A program made the position numbers and the translations under genes. The notes beneath the pieces are model-generated. The model was not told the DNA's origin, did not search any database, and saw only the letters and a program-made list of their open reading frames with translations. Below, piece after piece: positions 53,999-63,662 of a stretch of 64,000 bases of DNA; the first letter of the stretch is position 1; every line of letters starts with the position of its first letter. Source of the stretch: Candidatus Paceibacterota bacterium (lineage in GTDB: Bacteria; Verrucomicrobiota; Verrucomicrobiia; Limisphaerales; UBA8199); contig DAOTCE010000003.1 in assembly GCA_035452965.1 (NCBI GenBank), positions 1 to 64,000 on the forward strand. Direction: 5' to 3'.

Positions 53999-56278
53999 AT
54001 GTTGACGTCGTTGGCCAAAGCCCGCGTTGTCGCTCTTGCTTTCTTGTGCATGGGTCCGCCGTTGGCGGTGAGCGTAACGGCTGCCGAGTCCCCGCTCTAC
54101 GCAAATCCGCAAGCGCCGTTGGAACAACGAGTCTCTGATCTGCTGTCACGGCTCACTCTCGAAGAAAAGGCCGGTCTCTGCCACGGCGGGTTTATCTCTG
54201 GCGGGGTGCCGCGGCTGGGCATCGGTCAGTTGGCGATGCTCGATGGCCGGCAGGGACTGAGGCCCGTGGGAGATAAGAAAGGAATGCGCACAACATCGTT
54301 GCCTTGCGCCCTTGCGCTCTCGTGCACCTGGGATGAGGCGGCGGCGCGCGAATTCGGGCAGGTGCTTGCCGAAGAGATGCTCGCGCTTAACCAGCACGTG
54401 CTCCTGGCGCCGATGGTGAACCTCGTGCGCTCGCCGCTGGGCGGGCGCAATTTCGAGAACTTCGGCGAGGACCCCTGCTTGGCGGGCCAGATCGCCTCGG
54501 CCTATATCCGGGGGGTGCAGGAACAGCGCGTCGGCGCCTGCGCGTGCCTGCTGGTGGCTAATGACTGCGAGGCGCGGCGCCATTTCACCAGCTCCAACAT
54601 GGACGACCGCACGCTGCGCGAACTGCATCTGCTCGGCTACGAAATGTGCGTCCGCGAGGGGAGGGTCTGGAGCATGATGTCCGGCAACAATCTCCTCAAC
54701 GGCGTCCACTGCGCACACAACCACCGGCTGCTCCAGGAGTTGATGAAGGACGAGATTGGGTTTGATGGGGTAATGATCACTGACTGGCGCGCTGCTTACG
54801 ACACCGTGCCGGCGGCTCTGGCCGGTACCGACATGACCACCGGCATCTGCGGATATGTATTCGGCGAGGGCCGCCTCCTGGCGGCTATAAAGAACGGGGA
54901 GGTGCCCCCGGCGCTGCTCGACGAAAAGGTCCGCCGCATCCTGCGCCTTTACCTCCGCTGCGGTGTGCTTGATCCCGCAGCCCGCGCCCGCGGCGGCTTG
55001 GACACGCCCGAGCATCGCCAGGCCGCGCGCCGCCTCGCTGCCGAGGGCATGGTGCTGCTTAGAAACCGTGGGCAGCTGCTGCCCCTCGATGCGGGCAAGC
55101 TGCGCCGCATTCTCATCACCGGGCCGGCCGCGGACAGCGTCCTCCAGGGCGGCGGATCGGGCAATGTGCCCGCCGCCGTCGAAGTCTCCCCGCTGCAGGG
55201 CCTGCAGGCCGCCCTCGCCGGCGAAACCCAGATTACCCACCTTCCCTACGCCGTCTCGCTTCGCCCGGCGCTGGGCAAGGCGGCCATCGAGTGGGAACAG
55301 GCCGCGTCCGCCCAGTCGAAGAAGGGCAAGAAGAAGAAAGGTCCTGCCGCTCTCAATCAGCCGCCCGGACCCGCAACACTGTCCCAGGCCGCGCAAGCCG
55401 CCGATGCGGTGATCTTCGTCGCGGCGGGCACGCTGGCCAGCGAGGGACGCGACCTGGCCGACATGAACCTGCCTGGCGGTCAGGCTGAGGCCATCGCGGC
55501 ACTCGCCAGGGCCAACACCAACGTCATCGTCATTCTCGTCAACAACGGGGCGGTCTCGCTGGAACCTTGGGGCGACGAGGTTCCCGCCATTCTCGCCATC
55601 CACTACGCCGGCCAGGCAACCGGCGACGCGCTGGCCGATGTCCTGACCGGCAAGGTCAACCCCGGCGGCAAGCTCACTTACACCTTCGCCCGCCGTCTCC
55701 AGGATTACCCATGCCATGCCCTCGGCGAGTGGCCGGCGCGGCTCATCCTGGACAAGGATCCGGTCAACCCCGGCATGAAGCCCGAAGAGCGCAAGGCCAC
55801 CCGTGCCTTCGACACGGAATACAACGAGGGCGTCTTTGCCGGCTACCGCTGGTTTGACGACAAGCAGATCGAGCCGTGGTTCCCCTTCGGCCACGGCCTG
55901 AGCTATACCACTTTCGAGTTGAGCAGTCTGAAGGTAACCGAAACGAGCCGTGGGATTCGCGTTGTCTGCACAGTTAAGAACACCGGTTCCCGCGCGGGCG
56001 CGGAGGTGGTGCAAGTCTATGTCGCGCCGCCCAAATCCTCTGTGCCACGTCCGCCACGGGAATTAAAGGGCTTTGCCAAGGCGATATTAAATGCGGGCGA
56101 GTCCCGCGCGCTTGAGATCTTGCTGCGGCCGAGTGCCCTGGCGTTCTACGATGTCGTGAAGAAGAAGTGGAAGGCCGAGGTCGGCGACTACCAGATCCAA
56201 GCGGGCACTTCCAGCCGCGACATCCGGCTCCGGGCGTCGCACACGCTGCGCGCGGATAGGTACTACGATCACTTCTGA
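53999..56278 (+). CDS. Secreted GH3 beta-glycosidase, altered KH dyad
   Basis: A 759-residue three-domain GH3 (barrel, alpha/beta sandwich, FnIII-like end). Signal peptide at the N-terminus, nucleophile D262 in GFDGVMITDW, C-terminal FPFGHGLSYTTFE. Where the family has K-H-F before VAN-x-x-E, this protein has C183-L184-L185, so the conserved Lys-His substrate-binding pair is missing. A lysine-rich insert (SKKGKKKKGP) is near residue 440. It ends the sulfatase/nuclease/sulfatase/GH5/GH3 run. Activity on an unusual sugar, or reduced activity, is possible. Confidence 0.9.
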   Translation: MLTSLAKARVVALAFLCMGPPLAVSVTAAESPLYANPQAPLEQRVSDLLSRLTLEEKAGLCHGGFISGGVPRLGIGQLAMLDGRQGLRPVGDKKGMRTTSLPCALALSCTWDEAAAREFGQVLAEEMLALNQHVLLAPMVNLVRSPLGGRNFENFGEDPCLAGQIASAYIRGVQEQRVGACACLLVANDCEARRHFTSSNMDDRTLRELHLLGYEMCVREGRVWSMMSGNNLLNGVHCAHNHRLLQELMKDEIGFDGVMITDWRAAYDTVPAALAGTDMTTGICGYVFGEGRLLAAIKNGEVPPALLDEKVRRILRLYLRCGVLDPAARARGGLDTPEHRQAARRLAAEGMVLLRNRGQLLPLDAGKLRRILITGPAADSVLQGGGSGNVPAAVEVSPLQGLQAALAGETQITHLPYAVSLRPALGKAAIEWEQAASAQSKKGKKKKGPAALNQPPGPATLSQAAQAADAVIFVAAGTLASEGRDLADMNLPGGQAEAIAALARANTNVIVILVNNGAVSLEPWGDEVPAILAIHYAGQATGDALADVLTGKVNPGGKLTYTFARRLQDYPCHALGEWPARLILDKDPVNPGMKPEERKATRAFDTEYNEGVFAGYRWFDDKQIEPWFPFGHGLSYTTFELSSLKVTETSRGIRVVCTVKNTGSRAGAEVVQVYVAPPKSSVPRPPRELKGFAKAILNAGESRALEILLRPSALAFYDVVKKKWKAEVGDYQIQAGTSSRDIRLRASHTLRADRYYDHF

Positions 56279-56319
56279 ACCGTGCCAGCGAGGCCTGGGC
56301 CAAACCGCAGGCCGTCTCC

Positions 56320-57663
56320 TCAAACAACGCGATCAAGCGTCTGCTGGATTTGACCGACGTCGAGCTTGCGCGGAGGCAGTTTGTGCCGGGCCGCCAGCGC
56401 GGCGGCCACCCCGGCGGCGGCCCCGATCGCCATCACGATGCACTGCACGCGGTAGGAAGCATGCGCGTCGTGGCTGCCGCTGATGCAGCGTCCGGCCAGC
56501 AGCATCCCCTCGATCTTCTCCGGCACCAGGCAGCCGTAGGGTATGTCGTAGGGCTTGGCCTTGGCAGCGAACCCCTCGGCCTGGCCGGGGCCGACCGGGT
56601 TATGGATGTCCACCACGAAATCCGCTGACCGCACCACCGCATCGGGATGACGCCGCCCTCGTATTACTTCTTCCCGGGTCAGATACTTGACGCCCCGGAT
56701 GCGCCGGGTTTCCCGCACCCCGATCATCGCGGGCATGGCGGAGACGTAAGCCTTCTCAAATCCTGGAGCGTGTTTGCGCAGAAAGTCCAGCACCTGGAAC
56801 GCCTGCTTGCGTCCCTCCAACTCCGCGCGCGTCAAGTCCTGGACGCGCGTGCCGTCAATGCCGTTGACCTGGGTGGCATTGATAATCCGTTCGTTGGCGT
56901 AGGATGAAAGGTAAACCCGGATGACGCCGATGCTGGCGGGCAGTTCGCCGGCCTGTTGGCCCTGATGAACGACATCCGCCCAGACGCCCTCTGGCACTCG
57001 TACCGCCAGGGCTTCCTCCTCACTGCCACAAAGCAATGCCCGCGCGGAATCCACGCCGCCCACGCGGTATTGAATTGAAACCGGCTGGGCCAACCGATCG
57101 CCCGGACGGCCCGTCTCATAAGCCGCGCCCGCCAGGCAGGCCACGTCGCCATCACCAGTAGCGTCCACCACGACACCGGCGCGCAGTTCGAGAATGCCCT
57201 CTTTAGTCAACGCACGCACGCCGATCACCCGCTGACCGCGCCGCAATGCTTCCATCACCCAGGCATGCAGGAGGATGTCGCCGCCCGCTTCCTGAATCAT
57301 CGCCGCATAATCGAGGTCCAGCCGTTCCTGGACTGGGCGGCGGCCGCCGATACGCCGGAGCACTTCCTCCACGAAAGCACTTTGCACCCGCCCCATAAGG
57401 GGGCCAACCAATCCGGTGACGCCCATGCCGCCGAGTCGCCCGCACCTCTCGACCAGCAGCGTTTTCGCACCTAGCCGCGCGGCATTCACCGCCGCCGCAA
57501 ATCCGGCCGGGCCACCACCGCAGACCAACACATCGCATTGCCTGGTGGCAGGAGTGCTTGCGCCGTTAGCTGCCGTCTCTGACGTCGGGCAACCAAGCGA
57601 CGCGCCTGCCAGGAATCCACCCGCAGATTTCACGAATCCACGGCGACTGAGTTGCACACTCAT
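56320..57663 (-). CDS. Tat-exported FAD-dependent oxidoreductase
   Basis: A 447-residue flavoprotein of the FAD-dependent oxidoreductase (PF12831-like) type common in Verrucomicrobia and Planctomycetes glycan clusters. Twin-arginine signal LSRRGFVKSAGGFLAGASLGC, FAD-binding VLVCGGGPAGFAAAVNAARLGA, then LVERCGRLGGMGVTG and C-terminal MLLAGRCISGSHDAHAS. Its substrate is unknown; it converges on the GH3 gene and is in line with the GH36-like gene. Confidence 0.85.
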   Translation of the reverse strand: MSVQLSRRGFVKSAGGFLAGASLGCPTSETAANGASTPATRQCDVLVCGGGPAGFAAAVNAARLGAKTLLVERCGRLGGMGVTGLVGPLMGRVQSAFVEEVLRRIGGRRPVQERLDLDYAAMIQEAGGDILLHAWVMEALRRGQRVIGVRALTKEGILELRAGVVVDATGDGDVACLAGAAYETGRPGDRLAQPVSIQYRVGGVDSARALLCGSEEEALAVRVPEGVWADVVHQGQQAGELPASIGVIRVYLSSYANERIINATQVNGIDGTRVQDLTRAELEGRKQAFQVLDFLRKHAPGFEKAYVSAMPAMIGVRETRRIRGVKYLTREEVIRGRRHPDAVVRSADFVVDIHNPVGPGQAEGFAAKAKPYDIPYGCLVPEKIEGMLLAGRCISGSHDAHASYRVQCIVMAIGAAAGVAAALAARHKLPPRKLDVGQIQQTLDRVV

Positions 57664-57829
57664 GGGTGGATTCTGATTGGCGATCCCGGAACGGTCAAGC
57701 GAGCGAAGCGACCTACAGGTGAATAGGGCGTCCGGGCCACGCGTGCAAGTCCCTCAGTCTTGGAGGCTGGGAGAGAGAAAGACTCGCAATACTTGGCCAG
57801 TGATTTGGGAGCAACGCCGCCCTACAACT

Positions 57830-60145
57830 CTACGGCCGCGAATCCCTCGCCTTGGTTTCTCCTGGGCGGAGGAGGCTGGCGGCGAGGTCAATTTCAATCC
57901 ATTCAATGGGCTTTCCGGTGTCGGTCTGCTCCTTGAAGGGCAGTTTCAGGACACCATCCGTTATGGTGGCATGGCCCGCATCGGAGCCGCCGCCAAACAG
58001 GTGGCAGCGGACGGGAAATCGGCCGTTGGCGCCGTCGTGCTTGAGTTCAAGTTCGCCATCGCCATAAGGAACCAGCCCAAGCTGTTGAGCGCTGTGGAGC
58101 CCGGTCTTTCCCCGAGCGGCAATTACCAGGGGTGCCGTAGCTTCAATGCCCGCCTGTGGCCAGGCGCGGTCACGCAAGGCAACGCCCATGAGTTCATCGC
58201 CCTCATAGCGGGCCCAGGAGGTGGCGTGGGCCGCGCGTGTGGCCGCGAAGACGGGCCGGTCGCCGAGGACTTCGATGCGGAATTGGGACGCCGCGCGCAA
58301 GAGGTGGGCCAGGCCGTTGAACTTCGCGATGCGCTCGGGGGTGCCGGTACCGCCGCGCTCGTCCACCCCAAGCGGTTGGAGGGAGCCGAGAGTGCCGATG
58401 AGAGCCGAGTCAAACCAGATGGCAGGCATGGTTTCCCAGTCATAACCGCCGGAGCCGTACGTAGGCATGCCAATCTCCGCCAGCACGCTGCTGAAGTAGA
58501 AACGTCGGTTGGCTTCGAGATCATATTCACCGGCATTCACGTAGAGGTCGTCCGGACTATGGAGGTCAATGTACTTGGTGAGCAGCGGGGACAGGCTGTA
58601 ATACATCAATACGATGTCGGGGTTTTCCTGGCGCATCGCTTCTACCACCACCTCCAGGCCCTTGAGCAGCATGCGCTCGCCGGCGCTGTTCATGTCCCGT
58701 GGTGCGGCCATGGCCAGGGAAGGGATCTCGTAGCCGAAGTCGAACTTCACCAGATCCGGCTGGTAGCGACGGATAAAACGCCGTGCCCGCTCGCGTAATC
58801 CTGCCTGCACTTCGGCCTGTGTGTAATCCAGGAGGTAGTAGCGTCCGCGCCGGATCGGTTTGCCGTCAATGCCCCGCAGCATGTTCGCCGGGGTGAGGCC
58901 CAGCTCGGCGGGATTCTCGCAGCGCATGAACGCGGCCCACAGGCCTACGCGCAAGCCGTCGCCGCGCACGCGCTCCAGGAACCGCTCGAAACCGGGCAGG
59001 CGCTCCTCGGAGTGTTGCAGGTTGCCGTAGGTGCCCTCCCATTGATCATCAATGACGAACATGCCCGGCTGCATGCCCAGCGCCCGCATCCGGTCATACA
59101 TCCCCGTCAGGGCGCGCTCGGTCAGGTTCCGTCCGTGGGTGTCGGTGGCGACCTGCTCGGCCCAGGTGTTGAATTGAGGAGCGGCCATGGCGGCCTCCTT
59201 GCGCGGGGACCGTTGCGGGATCTCGATTACGCCCGTTTCCGCCAGCCGCGCGTAATACGAACCAATGGCCTTGCGGAAATCCGGGCCGAAGGCAAACACG
59301 AGCTTCGCGCCGAGTTCAAGCGGTTTCGGGCCGCGCAGATGATGCCAGAGGTCGCTGCGGGTGCTGACGATGAGACTGTGGTAGCCGCGGGCGGTCAGCA
59401 GATGGAGGTCACCCGCCGGCAGGCTGGCCAGCCCGAGGCAGAATGCATCGGACAGGCCTTCCTTCAACGAGCCTGCCTGCCGGGGTTTGGCGCCCCGTTC
59501 GAAGCCGCAGAAATAATGCACCGGCAATCCCCATTGTTGATGCATGCCCAAACTCGGCGGGCCGCCCCGCCCCAGCCAACTGGTCAGGTTCAGTCCAACG
59601 CCGCCGGCGACGATCGGGCTGACCGCCGCCGAGTCTTCGAGGCCGGGGATCACCGCATAGTGACACGCCAGGTTGGGCTTTTCATTCTCAGAGAAATAAC
59701 GCAGCTCAACGATGTCATTGCTGGAGGCGTTTGCGTAACGAATGGGCTCGACCCATATCGCCGCCGGATCAAACCGCATCGTGACGGTGAGCGAGGCGGC
59801 GTCGATCAAGTTGGTGTACCGAGCTGAGACGGAATTGGACTGGCATTGATACTCCGCCAGTCGGCCCAATTGGGATTGCCGTGCCCCGGCGGCATTTTGG
59901 ATGATCACCTCCGGTTGCAGCTTGCCTCTCACTATGCGCCGGCCGCTGGCATCGGCGATTTGAAAGACGTCGGTTTTGCGCGACCACTCCCAGGCGAAGA
60001 CCGGGCCGCGCGCGCGGAGAACACCATTGGATTCAACCATTCGCGGAGCCGGCGCCTCGGAAGCCGCGCCGTTGCCGCCGCCCAACCACAACAGAATCGC
60101 CAACACCCAGAATGCGCGCAACCCAGCCGGCAGGAATCTTCTCAT
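57830..60145 (-). CDS. Secreted GH36-like glycosidase (alpha-galactosidase type)
   Basis: About 771 residues. Signal peptide FWVLAILLWLGGG, beta-sandwich N-terminal domain, TIM barrel with nucleophile Asp in DLVKFDFGYE and FVIDDQWEG, and a C-terminal domain, as in clan GH-D (GH36/GH27). ATG 60145 is chosen; the longer frame would need a TTG at 60175, inside a palindrome. Divergent from the UroD-like gene with a 59-base shared region. Confidence 0.85.
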   Translation of the reverse strand: MRRFLPAGLRAFWVLAILLWLGGGNGAASEAPAPRMVESNGVLRARGPVFAWEWSRKTDVFQIADASGRRIVRGKLQPEVIIQNAAGARQSQLGRLAEYQCQSNSVSARYTNLIDAASLTVTMRFDPAAIWVEPIRYANASSNDIVELRYFSENEKPNLACHYAVIPGLEDSAAVSPIVAGGVGLNLTSWLGRGGPPSLGMHQQWGLPVHYFCGFERGAKPRQAGSLKEGLSDAFCLGLASLPAGDLHLLTARGYHSLIVSTRSDLWHHLRGPKPLELGAKLVFAFGPDFRKAIGSYYARLAETGVIEIPQRSPRKEAAMAAPQFNTWAEQVATDTHGRNLTERALTGMYDRMRALGMQPGMFVIDDQWEGTYGNLQHSEERLPGFERFLERVRGDGLRVGLWAAFMRCENPAELGLTPANMLRGIDGKPIRRGRYYLLDYTQAEVQAGLRERARRFIRRYQPDLVKFDFGYEIPSLAMAAPRDMNSAGERMLLKGLEVVVEAMRQENPDIVLMYYSLSPLLTKYIDLHSPDDLYVNAGEYDLEANRRFYFSSVLAEIGMPTYGSGGYDWETMPAIWFDSALIGTLGSLQPLGVDERGGTGTPERIAKFNGLAHLLRAASQFRIEVLGDRPVFAATRAAHATSWARYEGDELMGVALRDRAWPQAGIEATAPLVIAARGKTGLHSAQQLGLVPYGDGELELKHDGANGRFPVRCHLFGGGSDAGHATITDGVLKLPFKEQTDTGKPIEWIEIDLAASLLRPGETKARDSRP

Positions 60146-60157
60146 TGCGTGAATCAA

Positions 60158-60180
60158 TTGCTTTGACCTTGTCAAAGCAA
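60158..60180. promoter_or_regulatory. Palindromic operator candidate between divergent genes
   Basis: Perfect inverted repeat TTGCTTTGAC - CTT - GTCAAAGCAA in the 59-base gap between the GH36-like and UroD-like starts. Position and symmetry suggest a regulator (LacI/GntR-size) binding site; a hairpin is also possible. Confidence 0.6.
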
Positions 60181-60204
60181 GCCCGAAAATGGGGTCGCAT
60201 ATTC

Positions 60205-61296
60205 ATGTCAAAGCGCGCCACCATCCAGGCCCTGTCCACCAAGCCTGACTTCAGCCGTTGCATGGATCGGATCGAGGCCTGGTTTCACCAGGAGGTCATG
60301 GACCGCGCTCCCGTCCGTTTCTACAAGCATAACGCCCAATTCGAGGCGGGGGAACCTCTGGATACCTCGCGGTGGAGTTCGCTGGAAGCCCGCTGGTTTG
60401 ATGCCGCCTATCAGATCGAGAGCTTCGAGCGTGCGATCGCCGGGAGGGTGTTTCACGCGGAGACCTTTCCGGTGTTTGTTCCGAATCTGGGCCCTGGCGT
60501 TTACTCGGCTTTCTATGCGGGGCAACTGGCGTTTGCGGAGGTGACTTCGTGGTACCAACCAGTGCTCCATTGCCTCGACGACTTGACCGTCTTGCAGAAT
60601 GATCCTTTCGCCAACCGTTACTTCAGGAAGTTGGAGGAACTCACCCAAGCGGCCCTGGATGCGTGCGGAGACCGCTACTGGGTTGGCTACACAGACTTTC
60701 ATCCCAGCCTCGACTGCGTCGCCGCCTGGCGCGGGATGGATGCGCTCTTTCTCGACATGGCGACCGCGCCGGACAAGCTGGCGCCATTGATGGAACTTTC
60801 GATCAAGGACTTTCAACGCATCTTCGGCCACTTCGACTCGATGCTCCGGGACCGGGGACAGCCTTCGGTTACCTGGCTGAATCTCCCCTGCCTTGGCCGC
60901 TTCCATATTCCGAGCTGTGACGTGGCCGCGATGATTTCGACCCGCCATTTCCAGCAGTTCTCGCTGCCGCAACTGCGGCGTGAGTTGATGGGGATGGATC
61001 GCGCCATCTACCACGTGGATGGCAAAGGGGTTGCCCGGCATCTGGAGGTCATCCTGGAGCAACCTGAAATCCAGGCGATTCAGTGGGTTCAGGGGCTCGA
61101 AACGGACTGGCCGATCCTGCAATGGATTCCGCTGCTCAAACGCATCCTGGCTGCGGGAAAGTCAATCATGGTGGATGTGCCGACCGAAGAGTTGGACGAG
61201 TTTATGGATCGGCTCCCTCCGGCAGGCGTGTTTCTCTGCCTGGGAGTTCGTGAGGGCGACGAGGAGGACATTCTGAAACGAGTGGAGCGCTGGTGA
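60205..61296 (+). CDS. Uroporphyrinogen decarboxylase-fold protein, non-heme
   Basis: A 363-residue URO-D-superfamily protein that lacks the RQAGR motif of true HemE and is not in the heme operon. Blocks RWFDAAYQIESFE, YHVDGKGVARHLE and QWVQGLETDWP resemble the UroD-like/methyltransferase proteins often found beside glycan genes in Verrucomicrobia. The true reaction is unknown. Divergent from the GH36-like gene. Confidence 0.75.
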   Translation: MSKRATIQALSTKPDFSRCMDRIEAWFHQEVMDRAPVRFYKHNAQFEAGEPLDTSRWSSLEARWFDAAYQIESFERAIAGRVFHAETFPVFVPNLGPGVYSAFYAGQLAFAEVTSWYQPVLHCLDDLTVLQNDPFANRYFRKLEELTQAALDACGDRYWVGYTDFHPSLDCVAAWRGMDALFLDMATAPDKLAPLMELSIKDFQRIFGHFDSMLRDRGQPSVTWLNLPCLGRFHIPSCDVAAMISTRHFQQFSLPQLRRELMGMDRAIYHVDGKGVARHLEVILEQPEIQAIQWVQGLETDWPILQWIPLLKRILAAGKSIMVDVPTEELDEFMDRLPPAGVFLCLGVREGDEEDILKRVERW

Positions 61297-61396
61297 TGAT
61301 GCGGACAAACACCAGCCAAAGCGCCCGTTCCCTGGCGATTTTCAGTCCGCGCAGGAGGTTAAACGCATTTCCAAAATCGCACACTGGCCACACATT

Positions 61397-62830
61397 ATGC
61401 AAATGACCACAAACTCCGAGGCGGTTGCCGGGGCTGCTCCCGGGGGCGGCCGCTGCAACCTGGCTTACATCTGGTCTATCTCACTGGTCGCGGCGTTGGG
61501 GGGGCTGCTCTTTGGCTACGATTGGGTGGTCATTAGCGGCGCGGACTTGTTCTATGAAAAGTACTTCCACCTTGTATCAGCTTCCGATGTGGGATGGGCC
61601 AAGAGCTGCGCACTGGTTGGCTGCCTTTTGGGCGCGCTGGTTTCCGGCGGGCTGAGCGATCGCCTTGGGCGGAAGCGGTTGCTGCTTCTGGCCGCTCTCC
61701 TTTTCACCGTATCATCCCTGGGAACGGGGCTTGCCGCTTCTTACCAGCTCTTCGTGGGCTGGCGCATCATCGGCGGCGTCGCCATCGGTCTCGCCTCGAA
61801 CTTGTCGCCCATGTATATCGCTGAAATCGCGCCCGCAGACACGCGCGGGAAGATGGTGTCCTTGAATCAGCTGACGATCGTGATCGGCATCCTCGTGGCG
61901 CAACTGGCCAACTGGCTCATTGCCCAGCCCACCCCGCCGGGCGCGACGGCAGAGCAAATCCTTGCCTCGTGGAACGGGCAATATGGCTGGCGCTGGATGT
62001 TCGCCGCGACGTCAGTTCCATCGGTTCTGTTTCTGCTCGGCTTGTTGTTCGTGCCCGAAAGCCCCCGCTGGCTTGTGCGGAACCGCCAGGACGCCAAGGC
62101 CCGGGCAGTACTGGAGCGCATCGGCGGGGAGTCTTATGCCGGCACCGCGCTGGCCGAGATCAAGGCCACCCTGGCCAACGAAGTTGTGCGGGTGAATTTT
62201 CGTGAGTTGATCCTTGCCCCACGCATGAGAGCCATACTGCTATTGGGCGCAGGCCTGGCGTTCCTCCAGCAATGGTGCGGCATCAACGTTATCTTCTACT
62301 ACGCGAAAGACGTGTTTGCGGCAGCCGGTTACCAGGTCTCGGACATCCTGCTCAATATCGTCATCATCGGGCTGGCGAACCTGACCTTTACCTTCGTGGC
62401 CATGTTCACGGTGGATCGAGTGGGGCGCCGTTTTCTCATGCTGGCCGGCTGGATCGGCCTCACGATCATCTACCTGCTCCTGGGGGCGAGCCAGGTGGCC
62501 GGGCTCCAAGGTGTGCCGCTGGTTATCCTCGTGGTGGCGGCGATCGGCTGCTATGCCTGCACCCTGGCGCCGGTGGTCTGGGTGGTGCTCTCGGAAATCT
62601 TTCCTAACCGCATCCGCGGCGCCGCAATGTCCGTGGCGGTGTTTGTCCTTTGGACCGGCTGCTTTACCCTGACCTACTCATTCCCCTGGCTTAACGCGAA
62701 GCTCGGCGCCGCGGGCACCTATTGGGTCTACGCCGGCATTTGCCTCTTCGGCTTCTTCTACGTGCGGGCCAGGCTTCCGGAGACCAAAGGCAAGACCCTC
62801 GAAGTCATCGAACGCGAACTGGTGGACTGA
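61397..62830 (+). CDS. MFS sugar porter, XylE-like
   Basis: A 477-residue, 12-segment sugar porter of the MFS. Signatures: GGLLFGYDWVVISG, GGLSDRLGRKRLL, PESPRWLVRNR, QQWCGINVIFYYAKDVF and the C-terminal LPETKGKTLE. It likely imports monosaccharides freed by the neighbouring glycosidases. ATG 61397 has no good ribosome-binding site, whereas GGAGG at 61354-61358 is 8 bases before an in-frame ATT at 61367, a possible rare start adding 10 residues. Confidence 0.9.
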   Translation: MQMTTNSEAVAGAAPGGGRCNLAYIWSISLVAALGGLLFGYDWVVISGADLFYEKYFHLVSASDVGWAKSCALVGCLLGALVSGGLSDRLGRKRLLLLAALLFTVSSLGTGLAASYQLFVGWRIIGGVAIGLASNLSPMYIAEIAPADTRGKMVSLNQLTIVIGILVAQLANWLIAQPTPPGATAEQILASWNGQYGWRWMFAATSVPSVLFLLGLLFVPESPRWLVRNRQDAKARAVLERIGGESYAGTALAEIKATLANEVVRVNFRELILAPRMRAILLLGAGLAFLQQWCGINVIFYYAKDVFAAAGYQVSDILLNIVIIGLANLTFTFVAMFTVDRVGRRFLMLAGWIGLTIIYLLLGASQVAGLQGVPLVILVVAAIGCYACTLAPVVWVVLSEIFPNRIRGAAMSVAVFVLWTGCFTLTYSFPWLNAKLGAAGTYWVYAGICLFGFFYVRARLPETKGKTLEVIERELVD

Positions 62831-62876
62831 GGCCCGAGCCGGCGGGGACACTGCGACGTGTAGAGTCTGGATCGGC

Positions 62877-63662
62877 TCAGCGGTAATCCTCCCACTCGGG
62901 CTCGTTGTCGAAGATCCAGCGGTAGTAGTCCTTCTCGGCGAGATTGGCGGCGGCTTCCTCGTCCACAATGACGGTCGAGCGTGGGTGGAGCTGGAGGGCG
63001 GTGGCGGAGACCATGCTGGTGATGGGACCTTCGACGGCCTGGGCGATGACCTTCGCCTTGCTGTCGCCGGTGGCCAGGAGCAGGCAACGGCGGCATTCGA
63101 GGATGGTGCCGACGCCCATCGTTATGGCGCGGCGCGGCATCTTGTCCTCGCCGCCAAAAGCCCCCGAATTTTGCTTTAGGGTGGTGGGAGTGAGGGCTTT
63201 GACCCGGGTGCGGGAATAGAGGGCGGAGAGGGGTTCATTAAAGCCGATGTGGCCGGCTTTGCCGATGCCGAGAACTTGCAGGTCAATGCCGCCAAACCCT
63301 TTGATGGTGGCCTCGTAATGGCGGCATTCCCCCTCGAGGTTCTCCGCCAGGCCATTGGGCAGGTGCGTGTTGCGGAGGTCCACGTTCACGTGGCGGAACA
63401 GGTGGTGGTTCATGTAGTAGCGGTAGGAATTGGGGTCGGCGGGGAACAGGCCGACATACTCGTCGAGGTTGAAGGTGCGGCAGAGGGAGAAGTCGAGTTT
63501 CTCGGTCTGGTGCAGGCGGACGAGGTGGCGATAGAGGCATTCCATCGTCTGGCCGGTGGCCAGGCCCAGGACGAGGTGCGGGTTGGTGCGGAGTTCGCGG
63601 GCGACAATACGGGCGGCCAGGCTGGCGGCGGCTTCCTTATTCGGTTGTATGATGACTTCCAT
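62877..63662 (-). CDS. nagB: Glucosamine-6-phosphate deaminase
   Basis: A 261-residue NagB that converts glucosamine-6-phosphate to fructose-6-phosphate and ammonia. LATGQTMECLY, catalytic FNLDEYVGL, and GIGKAGHIGFNEPLS (usual GIGxDGHIGFNEP; Ala for Asp here) match the family. It fits amino-sugar use from sulfated or N-acetylated glycans degraded by the neighbouring secreted enzymes. Confidence 0.95.
   Translation of the reverse strand: MEVIIQPNKEAAASLAARIVARELRTNPHLVLGLATGQTMECLYRHLVRLHQTEKLDFSLCRTFNLDEYVGLFPADPNSYRYYMNHHLFRHVNVDLRNTHLPNGLAENLEGECRHYEATIKGFGGIDLQVLGIGKAGHIGFNEPLSALYSRTRVKALTPTTLKQNSGAFGGEDKMPRRAITMGVGTILECRRCLLLATGDSKAKVIAQAVEGPITSMVSATALQLHPRSTVIVDEEAAANLAEKDYYRWIFDNEPEWEDYR

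Noticed and set aside
54146..56014. 622-residue open frame antisense to GH3
   Set aside because: Shadow of the GH3 gene caused by high GC; composition is Gly/Arg/Ala-rich with no motif.
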